Assembly: GCF_044891285.1 (NCBI RefSeq)
Contig: NZ_JAUIYO010000005.1
Span: forward strand, 121,514-185,513
Source: Pseudobacillus lumedeiriae
GTDB taxonomy: Bacteria > Bacillota > Bacilli > Bacillales > Domibacillaceae
Reading direction: 5' to 3'
DNA length: 64,000 nucleotides
This document shows, piece by piece, positions 26,165-34,920 of the stretch; the stretch's first letter is position 1; every line of letters starts with the position of its first letter. The position numbers were made by a program, and so were the translations under genes. The notes beneath the pieces are model-generated. The model made no database searches and had not been told where the DNA came from. It saw nothing but the letters and a program-made list of their open reading frames with translations.

Positions 26165-26203
26165 AGGTGTCCTGCAAGTGCCGGACACCTATGTTTATTT
26201 TTT
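26165..26203. terminator. Terminator after the 25956 gene
   Basis: AGGTGTCC / GGACACCT stem followed by ATGTTTATTTTTT; lies between convergent genes and may serve both. Confidence 0.7.
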
Positions 26204-26233
26204 AAGGGTCTGGCACTAATTTATGGGGCAGCT

Positions 26234-26494
26234 TTATCTGCTTTTTACGATCATATTCACTGCTTCTTCAATCGCCTCCTCTGCATTCTGTCCGTTTTCA
26301 TTCGCTTCTCTTATACAAATCTCTAGATTTTTCGCGACAATTAATCCGATAGAACGATCCACAGCCGAACGAATAGCAGAAAGCTGCGTCACAACTTCCT
26401 TACAGTGTTTATCTTCTTCCATCATTTTCATCACGCCTCTTATTTGTCCTTCAATCCGACTGAGACGATTTTTTATGTCACGGTTATATTCCAT
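26234..26494 (-). CDS. CsoR-family repressor of the persulfide-sensing CstR type
   Basis: 86-aa CsoR/FrmR-like (DUF156) repressor: RLSRIEGQIRGVMKMMEEDKHC then helices. The two reactive cysteines are C31 and C60. The copper-binding CsoR His is replaced (N56, in AKNLEIC), which matches the C31/C60 pattern of Staphylococcus aureus CstR rather than a Cu(I) sensor. CstR forms di- to tetrasulfide links on sensing sulfane sulfur. No sulfur-oxidation gene is adjacent, so its targets are elsewhere or the call is wrong. ATG at 26494. Confidence 0.75.
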   Translation of the reverse strand: MEYNRDIKNRLSRIEGQIRGVMKMMEEDKHCKEVVTQLSAIRSAVDRSIGLIVAKNLEICIREANENGQNAEEAIEEAVNMIVKSR

Positions 26495-26633
26495 TACGTA
26501 TACACCTCTATTTTCTCTTGAATAAATTCTGCATGTTCAACGCATGATATGTATCATCAGTATAGCACACCGATTCGGAAAACACCGTTATAAACACAAA
26601 GGAAAAAAGGTATAAATTGCCACTAGTTATTTT

Positions 26634-26663
26634 TGAATAAACTTTTTGAATCCAAACATACTA
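26634..26663 (+). promoter_or_regulatory. Sigma-G promoter of the SASP gene
   Basis: TGAATA (26634-26639), 17-bp spacer, CATACTA (26657-26663), a perfect match to the forespore sigma-G consensus. Transcription should start near 26670, leaving a leader of about 120 bases. Confidence 0.85.
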
Positions 26664-26692
26664 GTAATACAAGCAACAACATTTCAAGTCGA

Positions 26693-26757
26693 TGGGCTCA
26701 ACCAGATAGTGTCTGGACGCAAGAAATTGCGGACTGGTGCAAATCCAGAACAGCCCA
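26693..26757 (+). ncRNA. Folded leader RNA of the SASP gene (four-helix junction)
   Basis: A compact 65-nt fold in the leader. P1: TGGGCT (26693-26698) with AGCCCA (26752-26757). P2: CCAGA (26702-26706) with TCTGG (26712-26716). P3: CGCAA (26718-26722) with TTGCG (26727-26731), capped by a GAAA (GNRA) tetraloop. P4: CTGG (26734-26737) with CCAG (26745-26748), loop TGCAAAT, which resembles a T-loop. All stems are Watson-Crick in full and junction linkers are 1-3 nt. It lies 16 bases before the SASP RBS. I know no named family with this shape; it could be a new leader motif or riboswitch-like element. Confidence 0.65.
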
Positions 26758-26788
26758 GCCAAAATAAAACAACAGGAGATGACAAAAC

Positions 26789-26998
26789 ATGGCAAACAAC
26801 AACAACAGCAACAGCAACCAATTATTAGTTCCAGGAGCTCAACAAGCTATCGATCAAATGAAATACGAAATCGCTTCTGAGTTTGGCGTACAACTTGGAG
26901 CAGATTCAACATCTCGTTCTAACGGATCTGTTGGTGGAGAAATCACAAAGCGCCTTGTAGCAATGGCTCAACAACAAATGAACGGCTTCCAAAAATAA
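26789..26998 (+). CDS. Alpha/beta-type small acid-soluble spore protein
   Basis: 69-aa SASP that coats and protects spore DNA. The N-terminus is Asn-rich; the core has LLVPGAQQAIDQMKYEIASEFG, with the germination protease (GPR) cleavage site EIA/SEF, and GSVGGEITKRLV. RBS AGGAGATG with ATG at 26789. It is driven by the sigma-G promoter at 26634 and ends in a terminator. Which ssp paralogue this is cannot be told from sequence alone. Confidence 0.95.
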   Translation: MANNNNSNSNQLLVPGAQQAIDQMKYEIASEFGVQLGADSTSRSNGSVGGEITKRLVAMAQQQMNGFQK

Positions 26999-27024
26999 CT
27001 TTCACAACTTCATACACATGGCTT

Positions 27025-27053
27025 GAGCCCCTGATCTTTCAGGGGCTCTTTTA
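27025..27053 (+). terminator. Terminator of the SASP gene
   Basis: GAGCCCCTGA / TCAGGGGCTC hairpin with TTTTAT tail. Confidence 0.85.
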
Positions 27054-27059
27054 TGTTTT

Positions 27060-27127
27060 GGCTTTATTAAACTTGTCTGTTGCTTTCCGCTGCAGACCCT
27101 CTAATCGACAATAACCATTAATATGGC
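27060..27127 (+). repeat. Family A repeat, copy A5 (short)
   Basis: GGCTTTATTAAAC ... CCTCTAATCGACAATAACCATTAATATGGC; both ends and the interior match the family with an internal deletion like A9. Confidence 0.6.
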
Positions 27128-27135
27128 ATTATATT

Positions 27136-28509
27136 TTATAAATTGACCATTTTCGTCGGGTCAATCCATTCATCATATTGCGCTGCGGTCAGGTAGCCTG
27201 TTTCAATCGCTGCTTCTTTTAATGTCAGTCCTTTCTTATGAGCAAGCTTGGCAATTTCTGCTGCTTTTTCATATCCAATGTGTGGATTAAGAGCAGTAAC
27301 AAGCATTAATGAGCGTTCCATTAACTGCTGGATCATTTCCTTGTTTGCTTCAAGCCCGGCAGCACACTTTTTATCAAATGAACGAATACCGTCAGCAAGG
27401 AGACGAATAGACTGCAGCACATTATAAATAATAACTGGTTTAAAGACGTTTAATTCAAAGTTCCCTTGACTGGCGGCAAAACCGATTGTTGCATCGTTGC
27501 CAAATACTTGCGATGCGATCATCGTAATGGCTTCACTTTGAGTCGGATTCACTTTGCCTGGCATGATTGAACTGCCCGGTTCGTTTGCTGGGATTGAAAT
27601 TTCTCCTATTCCACTTCTCGGGCCGCTTGCCAGCCAGCGAATGTCATTTGCAATTTTCATCATGTCTGCTGCTAACGCTTTTAATGCCCCATGAAAATAG
27701 ACGATTTCATCGTGACTTGTCAATGCATGGAATTTATTTGGGGAAGAGTAGAATGGGTAGCCTGTTTGTTTTTTGAGCTGTTCTGCTACTTTCTCTCCAA
27801 ATGACGGATCAGCATTGATCCCAGTGCCGACAGCTGTGCCTCCAATAGCGAGGCTGAGCAAATATTGCTGGGATTGTTCAATCATTTCACTGCTGCGTTG
27901 AACCATCTTGCGCCATCCGGAAATTTCCTGCCCAAGCGTTAATGGTGTAGCATCTTGCAAATGAGTACGTCCAATTTTAATAATGTTCATATATTCTTTT
28001 TCTTTTTGTTCAAGGGTTTGTTCGAACTGAATAAGCGCCGGCTTCAGCAGCTTTTCAACTTCGTGATAGGCAGCAATATGCATGGCTGTTGGAAAGGTAT
28101 CATTTGAGCTTTGCGACATATTCACATCATCATTGGGATGAATAAACGACTCTTTGCCTGTTAGTTCATTTCCCCTTCTAGCTGTCACTTCGTTCACATT
28201 CATATTAGACTGAGTGCCGCTGCCTGTCTGCCAGACAACGAGTGGAAAGTGACCATCCCACTTTCCCGCAATGATTTCATCGCATGCACGGACAATGACT
28301 TCTTTTTTCTCATCTGGTAATTTCCCCAGCTGTCCGTTGACAATTGCTGCCGCTTTCTTCAAATGAGCGAACGCATGTATGACTTCAATCGGCATTTTCT
28401 CGATCCCTATCGGAAAATTCTCTTTACTGCGCTGAGTTTGTGCACCCCAATACTTATCGGCCGGCACTTTCATTTCTCCCAGCGTATCGTGTTCTATCCG
28501 AAAGTCCAT
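27136..28509 (-). CDS. fumC: Fumarate hydratase, class II
   Basis: 457-aa TCA-cycle enzyme interconverting fumarate and malate. Family signature GSSIMPGKVNP is present, with SSNDTFPTAMHIA, GRTHLQDATPLTLGQ and the C-terminal helical domain. Tetrameric, iron-free, cytosolic. Start ATG 28509 after GGAGGAATAAAA. Single-gene unit. In B. subtilis the orthologue is also called citG and lies elsewhere. Confidence 0.96.
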   Translation of the reverse strand: MDFRIEHDTLGEMKVPADKYWGAQTQRSKENFPIGIEKMPIEVIHAFAHLKKAAAIVNGQLGKLPDEKKEVIVRACDEIIAGKWDGHFPLVVWQTGSGTQSNMNVNEVTARRGNELTGKESFIHPNDDVNMSQSSNDTFPTAMHIAAYHEVEKLLKPALIQFEQTLEQKEKEYMNIIKIGRTHLQDATPLTLGQEISGWRKMVQRSSEMIEQSQQYLLSLAIGGTAVGTGINADPSFGEKVAEQLKKQTGYPFYSSPNKFHALTSHDEIVYFHGALKALAADMMKIANDIRWLASGPRSGIGEISIPANEPGSSIMPGKVNPTQSEAITMIASQVFGNDATIGFAASQGNFELNVFKPVIIYNVLQSIRLLADGIRSFDKKCAAGLEANKEMIQQLMERSLMLVTALNPHIGYEKAAEIAKLAHKKGLTLKEAAIETGYLTAAQYDEWIDPTKMVNL

Positions 28510-28737
28510 TTTTATTCCTCCTCCGTCTCATGCTCCTCTATCACTTTTCCCTGTTTCCATATAAATCATTCCAATAAATGAACATAAAAACAAACGGTTT
28601 ACATTAAAACGAAAGGTCCATACCCATACAGCATGAAAAGTGACATAATGATCTTTATAAATTATATGTTTCGAACGAGTTTCTATTTATTGATACAGAT
28701 TCAGGGGCCATTCTATGATTAAACGGAAGCATAAGAA

Positions 28738-28765
28738 AAAGACCACGGCATATACCGTGGTCTCA
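28738..28765 (-). other. Hairpin next to repeat B2
   Basis: GACCACGGCA TATAC-type stem: GACCACGG pairs with CCGTGGTC around CATATA, with a T run on the minus strand. It could terminate transcription from the right. The 28510-28999 gap holds this, repeat B2 and unassigned AT-rich sequence. Confidence 0.5.
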
Positions 28766-28920
28766 GGCTATTGACAAACGCCAGCTTTCTTCGTTTCTCG
28801 TCTGTCTGCGGTTCTCATGGCCTTTCTAGTCACTCCGCTCCCCATCAGACTTCGCGCCTTGAAAGACAAACATTTTCAATCAGTCTAAAGTATCTAAAAC
28901 AAACTTTTTCAAGTGAAGCT
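28766..28920 (-). repeat. Family B repeat, copy B2
   Basis: Read on the minus strand it shares GTTTGTCTTTCAAGGCGCGA with B1 and aligns to it over about 150 bases, from the AAAGTTTGTTTT end to CAATAGCC. The interior keeps AGAACCGCAGACAG. The left end on the minus strand (near 28920) is approximate. Confidence 0.7.
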
Positions 28921-28999
28921 GCGCTAAATCATCTTGTTCGTCACATGATTTTTCGCGCATTTCATCTTAAAAAACAGCTTGGAACCCCTTGCTTTTTTC

Positions 29000-29593
29000 T
29001 TATTTTCCTGCTGCGATTTTATTTTCGTAGCTGCTAATTTCATCTTCATGGTTAAGCGTAACCGCTATTTCATCCCAGCCATTTAAAAGCATTTCCTTCC
29101 AATAAGGATCGATATCAAAGCTAGCTGAAAATCCTTTTCGGTCAGTGATGTCCTGTTCTTTCAAATTAACGAATAAGCGGTAGCCAGGTTCTTTCGCCTT
29201 TTCCATAACTGCGTTGACTTCATCTTCTGTCAAACGAATAGCTAGAATACCATTTTTTACACAGTTGTTGTAAAAAATATCAGCAAAGCTAGGCGCAATA
29301 ATGATTCGAAAACCATAATCAAGCAACGCCCATGGAGCATGCTCCCTTGATGAACCACAGCCGAAGTTTTCACCTGAAACTAAAATTTCCGCCTGCTCAT
29401 ACTGCATTTGATTCATTACAAAATCTTCTCTTTTATTCCCATCATCATCAAAACGCCAATGATGAAATAAGAATTGGCCAAAGCCTTGCCGTTCAATCCG
29501 TTTAAGAAACTGCTTCGGGATAATTTGATCCGTATCGACATTTGCACGGTTGAGAGGGCAGACAATTCCATTAAATGTATTAATTGCTTTCAT
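29000..29593 (-). CDS. leuD: 3-isopropylmalate dehydratase small subunit
   Basis: 197-aa swivelling-domain subunit of isopropylmalate isomerase, leucine synthesis. NRANVDTDQIIPKQFLKRI and FGCGSSREHAPWAL are diagnostic. ATG at 29593, 12 bases after leuC. Last gene of the ilv-leu operon. Confidence 0.95.
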   Translation of the reverse strand: MKAINTFNGIVCPLNRANVDTDQIIPKQFLKRIERQGFGQFLFHHWRFDDDGNKREDFVMNQMQYEQAEILVSGENFGCGSSREHAPWALLDYGFRIIIAPSFADIFYNNCVKNGILAIRLTEDEVNAVMEKAKEPGYRLFVNLKEQDITDRKGFSASFDIDPYWKEMLLNGWDEIAVTLNHEDEISSYENKIAAGK

Positions 29594-29605
29594 GATTCTT
29601 CCCCC

Positions 29606-31018
29606 TTATTGATGAACTCCGGCTAATTTACGTACATCAGTGAACTTCCCTGTCACAGCTGCAGCTGCAGCCATCGCTGGGCTCAACAAATGTGTTTTTG
29701 AACCATTTCCTTGACGTCCTTCAAAGTTACGGTTAGACGTAGATGCACAGCGCTTGCCTGATGGAACAATATCATCATTCATTGCAAGACACATACTGCA
29801 GCCAGACTCCCGCCATTCAAAGCCCGCTTCAGTAAAGATTTTATCTAATCCTTCCGCTTCTGCAGCCAGCTTCACTGTCTGTGATCCTGGAACAACGATC
29901 GCCGTTACCCCTTCTTGCACTTTTCTTCCTTTTGCCACTTCAGCAGCTGCACGCAAGTCGCTCAGACGTGAGTTTGTACAAGAACCGATGAACACATAAT
30001 CAACTGGAATATCTTCCAATTTCGTTCCAGCTGAAAGCTCCATATACTCCAATGCATGTGCAACAGATTCGCGGTCTGCCTGACGTTCAAATTGCTCAGG
30101 ATTCGGTACAGAAGCACTGATACCGCTTCCCATGGATGGATTTGTTCCCCAAGTTACTTGTGGTTCAATTTCCTCGCCAGCAATTTCAAGCGTAAGGTCG
30201 TATTCTGCTCCTTCATCTGTAGCAAGTGAAAGCCAATGTTCTGCTGCTCTCTCAAATGCCTCGCCTTGTGGCGCATAGCGACGGCCTCTTAAGTACTCCA
30301 CTGTTTTTTCATCTGGACTAATTAAGCCGGCACGTGCTCCTGCTTCGATCGACATGTTACAGACTGTCATCCGCTCTTCCATTGACAAATTCTGAATCGC
30401 TTCGCCTGTATATTCCATAACATAACCAGTACCTGCATTCACACCATATTTAGCAATAATAGCCAAAATTAAATCTTTCGCTGTTACACCGAAACCAAGC
30501 TTTCCAGTTACTTTAATTTGTAATGTTTTCGGTTTTGTTTGCCAAAGTGTTTGCGTAGCAAGAACGTGTTCTACTTCACTCGTTCCAATACCAAAAGACA
30601 ACGCACCGAATGCACCGTGTGTAGATGTATGGCTGTCTCCACAGACAATTGTTTTTCCTGGCTGTGTTAATCCAAGCTCCGGTCCAATGACGTGAACAAT
30701 TCCTTGATCCGGATGATTAATATCAGCCAATTCCACTCCAAACTCTTTACAGTTCTGCTCTAGTGTTTTCATTTGCGTTTTAGAAATAGGGTCATTAATA
30801 ATGTGGCGGTTAACCGTCGGCACATTATGATCCATTGTGGCATATGTTAAATCCGGACGGCGCACTTTGCGGTTATTCATTCGCAGGCCTTCAAATGCTT
30901 GCGGAGAAGTTACTTCATGTACTAAGTGGAGATCAATATATAAAAGGTCCGGTTTTCCTTCTTCGCTGTGTACTACATGCTGTTCCCAAATTTTCTCGAT
31001 AATTGTTTTCGGTGCCAT
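29606..31018 (-). CDS. leuC: 3-isopropylmalate dehydratase large subunit
   Basis: 470-aa aconitase-family subunit; the 4Fe-4S cluster cysteines are in GSCTNSR and SGCSMCLAMN. The frame opens at GTG 31033, but ATG at 31018 (MAPKTIIEKIWEQH) has the RBS GGGGGG before it and the right N-terminus. A 98-bp gap with a strong hairpin separates it from leuB. Confidence 0.95.
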   Translation of the reverse strand: MAPKTIIEKIWEQHVVHSEEGKPDLLYIDLHLVHEVTSPQAFEGLRMNNRKVRRPDLTYATMDHNVPTVNRHIINDPISKTQMKTLEQNCKEFGVELADINHPDQGIVHVIGPELGLTQPGKTIVCGDSHTSTHGAFGALSFGIGTSEVEHVLATQTLWQTKPKTLQIKVTGKLGFGVTAKDLILAIIAKYGVNAGTGYVMEYTGEAIQNLSMEERMTVCNMSIEAGARAGLISPDEKTVEYLRGRRYAPQGEAFERAAEHWLSLATDEGAEYDLTLEIAGEEIEPQVTWGTNPSMGSGISASVPNPEQFERQADRESVAHALEYMELSAGTKLEDIPVDYVFIGSCTNSRLSDLRAAAEVAKGRKVQEGVTAIVVPGSQTVKLAAEAEGLDKIFTEAGFEWRESGCSMCLAMNDDIVPSGKRCASTSNRNFEGRQGNGSKTHLLSPAMAAAAAVTGKFTDVRKLAGVHQ

Positions 31019-31044
31019 AAAACAGCCCCCCACTGTCTTTTTTT

Positions 31045-31088
31045 AAAAAAGAGGGATTCCGATTTCCTTATAGGAAAAGCGGAATCCT
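31045..31088 (-). terminator. Intercistronic hairpin between leuB and leuC
   Basis: On the minus strand AGGATTCCG pairs with CGGAATCCC, with an inner TTCCT/AGGAA stem, followed by CTCTTTTTTT. It looks like an intrinsic terminator inside the operon and may lower leuCD expression or mark an mRNA processing point. Confidence 0.6.
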
Positions 31089-31116
31089 TCTAAGTTTATG
31101 TTCATTGATTTTCACA

Positions 31117-32226
31117 TTACATATAAACGCCCATAATAGAAGAAATAGCTGAACCTTCTTTTACGCGTTGAACGACTAGATCAATCATTTGATCTGTGCC
31201 AACAACAGTATTTCCTGTCGCTTGAAGATCCACTGTCCGGTAGCCCTCATTCAACACTTCTTGAACTGCCTGTTCAATGGCTTCAGCTTCTTCTCGCATT
31301 TGGAACGAATATTTCAACATTAAAGCTGCTGATAAAATCATTGCCATTGGATTGGCTTTATTAAGACCCGCAATATCAGGTGCTGATCCATGAACTGGTT
31401 CATATAAACCGAATCCATCTTCTGTCAAGCTTGCAGAAGGAAGCATACCGAGGGATCCTGTAATCATCGAAGCTTCATCACTTAAAATGTCACCAAATAA
31501 ATTCTCAGTAACAACGACATCAAAATCTCTCGGATTGCTGATCAGCTTCATCGCGGCAGCATCAACATACATATGATCTACTGCAACTTGTGGATACAAT
31601 TCTGCCTTTTCGTTGACAATTTCGCGCCACATACGGCTGGACTCCAATACGTTCGCTTTATCAACAGAAGTAAGCTTTTTGTTGCGGATCATGGCAAGCT
31701 CAAATGCTTTTTCCACAATGCGCTCAATTTCTTTTCTTGTATATTGCAGCGTATCAACAACGGCCTCTTGATTTTCTCCACGGCGTTCACTCGGCTTTCC
31801 AAAATACAATCCGCCGGTTAACTCACGCACAATCATTAAATTTACATTTTCTGCAATTTCAGGCTTAAGTGGCGAAGATTGCAGCAAGCTGTTAAATCCA
31901 ATAACCGGACGAAGGTTGGCAAATAAACCTAGTTCTTTACGAATAGCTAGAAGCCCGCGCTCTGGACGTATATGAGTAGGCAGGTTATCCCATTTAGGGC
32001 CGCCTACTGCTCCTAAGAAAACTGCATCGCTTTGCTTACAAAGTTCTAGTGTTTCATTTGGGAGAGGATTGTTTGATTCATCAATGGCTGCTCCGCCGAT
32101 ATTGGCATATTCAAATTCAAACTCATGGCCGAATCGCTCACCAACTGCTTTAAGAACGGCAGTGGCTCCTCCTGCTACTTCCCGGCCGACCCCGTCTCCA
32201 GGCAGTACTGCAATGTTCTTTTTCAC
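31117..32226 (-). CDS. leuB: 3-isopropylmalate dehydrogenase
   Basis: 369-aa NAD-dependent decarboxylating dehydrogenase. IAVLPGDGVGREV at the N-terminus, FGKPSERRG, and the metal-binding ENLFGDILSDEASMITGSLGMLPSAS region (given in part: NLFGDILSDEASM) are typical. ATG at 32226 lies 18 bp after leuA. Confidence 0.95.
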   Translation of the reverse strand: MKKNIAVLPGDGVGREVAGGATAVLKAVGERFGHEFEFEYANIGGAAIDESNNPLPNETLELCKQSDAVFLGAVGGPKWDNLPTHIRPERGLLAIRKELGLFANLRPVIGFNSLLQSSPLKPEIAENVNLMIVRELTGGLYFGKPSERRGENQEAVVDTLQYTRKEIERIVEKAFELAMIRNKKLTSVDKANVLESSRMWREIVNEKAELYPQVAVDHMYVDAAAMKLISNPRDFDVVVTENLFGDILSDEASMITGSLGMLPSASLTEDGFGLYEPVHGSAPDIAGLNKANPMAMILSAALMLKYSFQMREEAEAIEQAVQEVLNEGYRTVDLQATGNTVVGTDQMIDLVVQRVKEGSAISSIMGVYM

Positions 32227-32244
32227 GTTAACCCCTCCGTTACA

Positions 32245-33792
32245 TCAAATGTGTACTTTTTGTGCTTCTAACTGTTGAGCTTCTAACGTTAATACTCGAT
32301 TAACAGCATTTAAGTAAGCGCGGGCAGATGCTTCAAGAACGTCCTGCGCTGTTCCCCGTCCGCTCGTTTCGATTCCTTTATGCTTAATTCGAACGTATAC
32401 TTCTGCGAGAGCATCGCGGCCGGCGCTGACTGAATTGATTTTGTAATCATGCAGTTTAACCGGTTCATCAAGAAGGCGCTCAAGTGTATTATAAATTGCT
32501 TCAACACTTCCAGATCCAGTAGCGGCTTCTGTCACTTGTTCGCCATTCGGCAATGTTGCAGAAACTGTAGCTGTCGGAATGTGTTCCGTTCCATATTGGA
32601 CTTGAATGCTATTTAATTCATAACGCTCAACATCCGCTGCTTGCGTTTGTTTATCTGCAAGAATCGAGAAGAGATCTTCATCTGTAATTTCCTTCTTCTT
32701 GTCAGCCAAGTCTTTAAATGCCTGGAACGATTCATTTAATTTTTCATCTGTTAGCTCAAAGCCAAGCTCAATCGCTTTATTTTTAAACGCATGACGTCCA
32801 GAATGTTTACCAAGGACAAGCTTATTAGAATTCACACCAATCAATTCTGGTGTAATAATTTCGTATGTTGTTTTTTCCTTCAATACGCCATCTTGGTGAA
32901 TACCTGACTCATGCGCAAAAGCATTGTCGCCGATGACAGCTTTGTTCGCTGGTACAATCATGCCTGTTAATTTGGATACAAGGCTGCTTGTCCGTTTGAT
33001 TTCATTCAGCTTCATATTCGTTGTCGCACCATAGAAATCATTGCGGATATAAAGAGCAACGGCTACTTCTTCAAGTGCTACGTTACCAGCACGCTCACCG
33101 ATTCCATTAATTGTACCCTCTACTTGGCCAGCTCCGCCTTCAATTGCTGCTAATGAATTAGCTGTAGCCATTCCAAGATCATCATGACAGTGAGCAGACA
33201 AAATAGCCTTGTCGATATTCGATACGTTATTTCTTAAATATAAAAACAAGTCTTTAATTTCTTTTGGAGTAATATAGCCAACTGTGTCTGGAATATTAAC
33301 GACAGAAGCTCCGGCATTGATAACCGCTTCTGTTACCCTTGCTAGAAATTCAGGCTCTGTACGGCATGCATCTTCTGCAGAAAATTGAACTTTTGCAAAT
33401 TTTGCTTTTGCGTACTTAACAGCTTCTACCGCTCTTTCAACCACTTCATCCTTTGTCATTTTCAACTTATATTCACGATGAATCGGTGAAGTAGCTAAAA
33501 AGACGTGAATGCGAGGTTCTGCTGATTCTTTCAGCGCTTCCCATGCTGCATCAATATCTTTTTGATGCGAACGGGCAAGGCCAGTCACGGAGCTGTTTTT
33601 CACCGTATTAGCAATCATCTTAACTGCTTCAAGGTCGCCCCTTGAAGCGGCTGGAAAGCCCGCTTCAATGACGTCGACCCCAAGTCTTTCAAGTTGCTTG
33701 GCGATTTCTAATTTTTCAAGGGTATTTAAGTTAACTCCTGCTGACTGTTCTCCATCTCTTAACGTTGTGTCAAAGATTTCAACCTTGCGCAC
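32245..33792 (-). CDS. leuA: 2-isopropylmalate synthase
   Basis: 515-aa first enzyme of leucine synthesis, condensing acetyl-CoA with 2-oxoisovalerate. FDTTLRDGEQSAGVNL and the HCHDDLGMA metal site are present; the C-terminal part is the leucine-feedback regulatory domain. GTG at 33792 overlaps the end of ilvC by 14 bp, so translation is coupled. Confidence 0.95.
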   Translation of the reverse strand: MRKVEIFDTTLRDGEQSAGVNLNTLEKLEIAKQLERLGVDVIEAGFPAASRGDLEAVKMIANTVKNSSVTGLARSHQKDIDAAWEALKESAEPRIHVFLATSPIHREYKLKMTKDEVVERAVEAVKYAKAKFAKVQFSAEDACRTEPEFLARVTEAVINAGASVVNIPDTVGYITPKEIKDLFLYLRNNVSNIDKAILSAHCHDDLGMATANSLAAIEGGAGQVEGTINGIGERAGNVALEEVAVALYIRNDFYGATTNMKLNEIKRTSSLVSKLTGMIVPANKAVIGDNAFAHESGIHQDGVLKEKTTYEIITPELIGVNSNKLVLGKHSGRHAFKNKAIELGFELTDEKLNESFQAFKDLADKKKEITDEDLFSILADKQTQAADVERYELNSIQVQYGTEHIPTATVSATLPNGEQVTEAATGSGSVEAIYNTLERLLDEPVKLHDYKINSVSAGRDALAEVYVRIKHKGIETSGRGTAQDVLEASARAYLNAVNRVLTLEAQQLEAQKVHI

Positions 33793-34804
33793 CAGCAGAC
33801 ACTTCCTTCTTAGATTGTTTTTTTACAAATGGCATCATTTTACGAAGTTCTCTTCCTACTACTTCAATTGGATGTTTGCTTTCGCTTGCATTGATCGCAG
33901 TGAATTCAGGACGGTTCAACTGATTTTCAAGAAGCCAGCCTTTCGCAAATTTACCTGTTTGAATGTCTTTTAATACTTCACCCATACGCTCTTTTGTTTC
34001 CGCTGTAATTACGCGTGGACCTGATACGAAGTCACCCCACTGTGCTGTATCAGAAATTGAATATCTCATGCCTTCAAGGCCGCCTTCATACATTAAGTCA
34101 ACGATTAATTTAAGTTCATGTAAACACTCAAAGTAAGCAACTTCTGGTTGGTAGCCTGCTTCGATTAATGTTTCAAATCCAGCTTTTACAAGAGCAGATA
34201 CACCGCCGCAAAGAACAGCTTGCTCACCGAATAAATCTGTTTCTGTTTCTTCTTGGAATGTAGTTTCTAATACACCTGCACGCGCAGAACCGATACCTTT
34301 TGCGTAAGCAAGAGCGATATCTTTCGCTTGGCCTGTAACATCTTGATAAATAGCGATTAAGCCTGGTACACCTGCACCTTCTTCGTACGTGCGGCGTACT
34401 AAATGACCAGGGCCTTTAGGAGCAGCTAAGAATACATCTACATCTGCAGGTGGTACGATTTGGTTGAAGTGAACGTTGAATCCATGAGCAAATGCTAATG
34501 TTTTTCCTGCGTTTAATTCAGGTTCGATTTCATTTTTGTAAACTGCTGTTTGATACTCGTCTGGAAGAAGAATCATGATTAAGTCAGCTTCAGCACTTGC
34601 TTCACGAACTGATTTTACATCAAAGCCATCTTCTTTTGCTTGATCCCAAGATTTCCCTGGACGTAAACCTACAATTACATCTACTCCGCTTTCACGTAAG
34701 TTTTGTGCATGTGCATGTCCTTGAGAACCGTATCCGATGATTGCTACTTTCTTATTTGCTAAAACTGCCTCGTTAATATCTCCGTTATAATATACCTTTG
34801 CCAT
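33779..34804 (-). CDS. ilvC: Ketol-acid reductoisomerase
   Basis: 341-aa NADPH-dependent class I enzyme. The Rossmann motif GYGSQGHAHAQNLRESG and catalytic FAHGFNVHF and ETDLFGEQAVLCGG segments are present. ATG at 34804 with GGAGGATG upstream. Unlike its neighbours it is separated from ilvH by 115 bp holding repeat A6. Confidence 0.96.
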   Translation of the reverse strand: MAKVYYNGDINEAVLANKKVAIIGYGSQGHAHAQNLRESGVDVIVGLRPGKSWDQAKEDGFDVKSVREASAEADLIMILLPDEYQTAVYKNEIEPELNAGKTLAFAHGFNVHFNQIVPPADVDVFLAAPKGPGHLVRRTYEEGAGVPGLIAIYQDVTGQAKDIALAYAKGIGSARAGVLETTFQEETETDLFGEQAVLCGGVSALVKAGFETLIEAGYQPEVAYFECLHELKLIVDLMYEGGLEGMRYSISDTAQWGDFVSGPRVITAETKERMGEVLKDIQTGKFAKGWLLENQLNRPEFTAINASESKHPIEVVGRELRKMMPFVKKQSKKEVSAGAQG

Positions 34805-34844
34805 TTTTCATCATCCTCCAAAATTAATTGTTTTTTTATTTTAA

Positions 34845-34920
34845 GGCTTATTAAAGTTGCCTCTTGCTTTCTGCTCGAATTAACAAAGCAGCAAAATCAA
34901 CCACAATCATTAACATAGCC
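34845..34920 (+). mobile_element. Family A MITE-like element, copy A6, with perfect 8-bp target duplication
   Basis: 76 bp, GGCTTATTAAAG ... GAATTAACAAAGCAGC ... ATCATTAACATAGCC. Flanked by identical TATTTTAA at 34837-34844 and 34921-34928. It sits between ilvH and ilvC; the last base of the element forms part of the ilvH TAG stop. Terminal GGCT inverted ends and an 8-bp duplication are features of ISL3-type transposition (family knowledge); no transposase is present. Confidence 0.8.

Noticed and set aside
26693..26757. Cobalamin riboswitch or tRNA in the SASP leader
   Set aside because: The P4 hairpin CTGGTGCAAATCCAG resembles a cobalamin GGTGNAAANCC segment and a T-arm, but the B12 box and long peripheral stems are absent, and there is no acceptor stem or anticodon arm of tRNA size.
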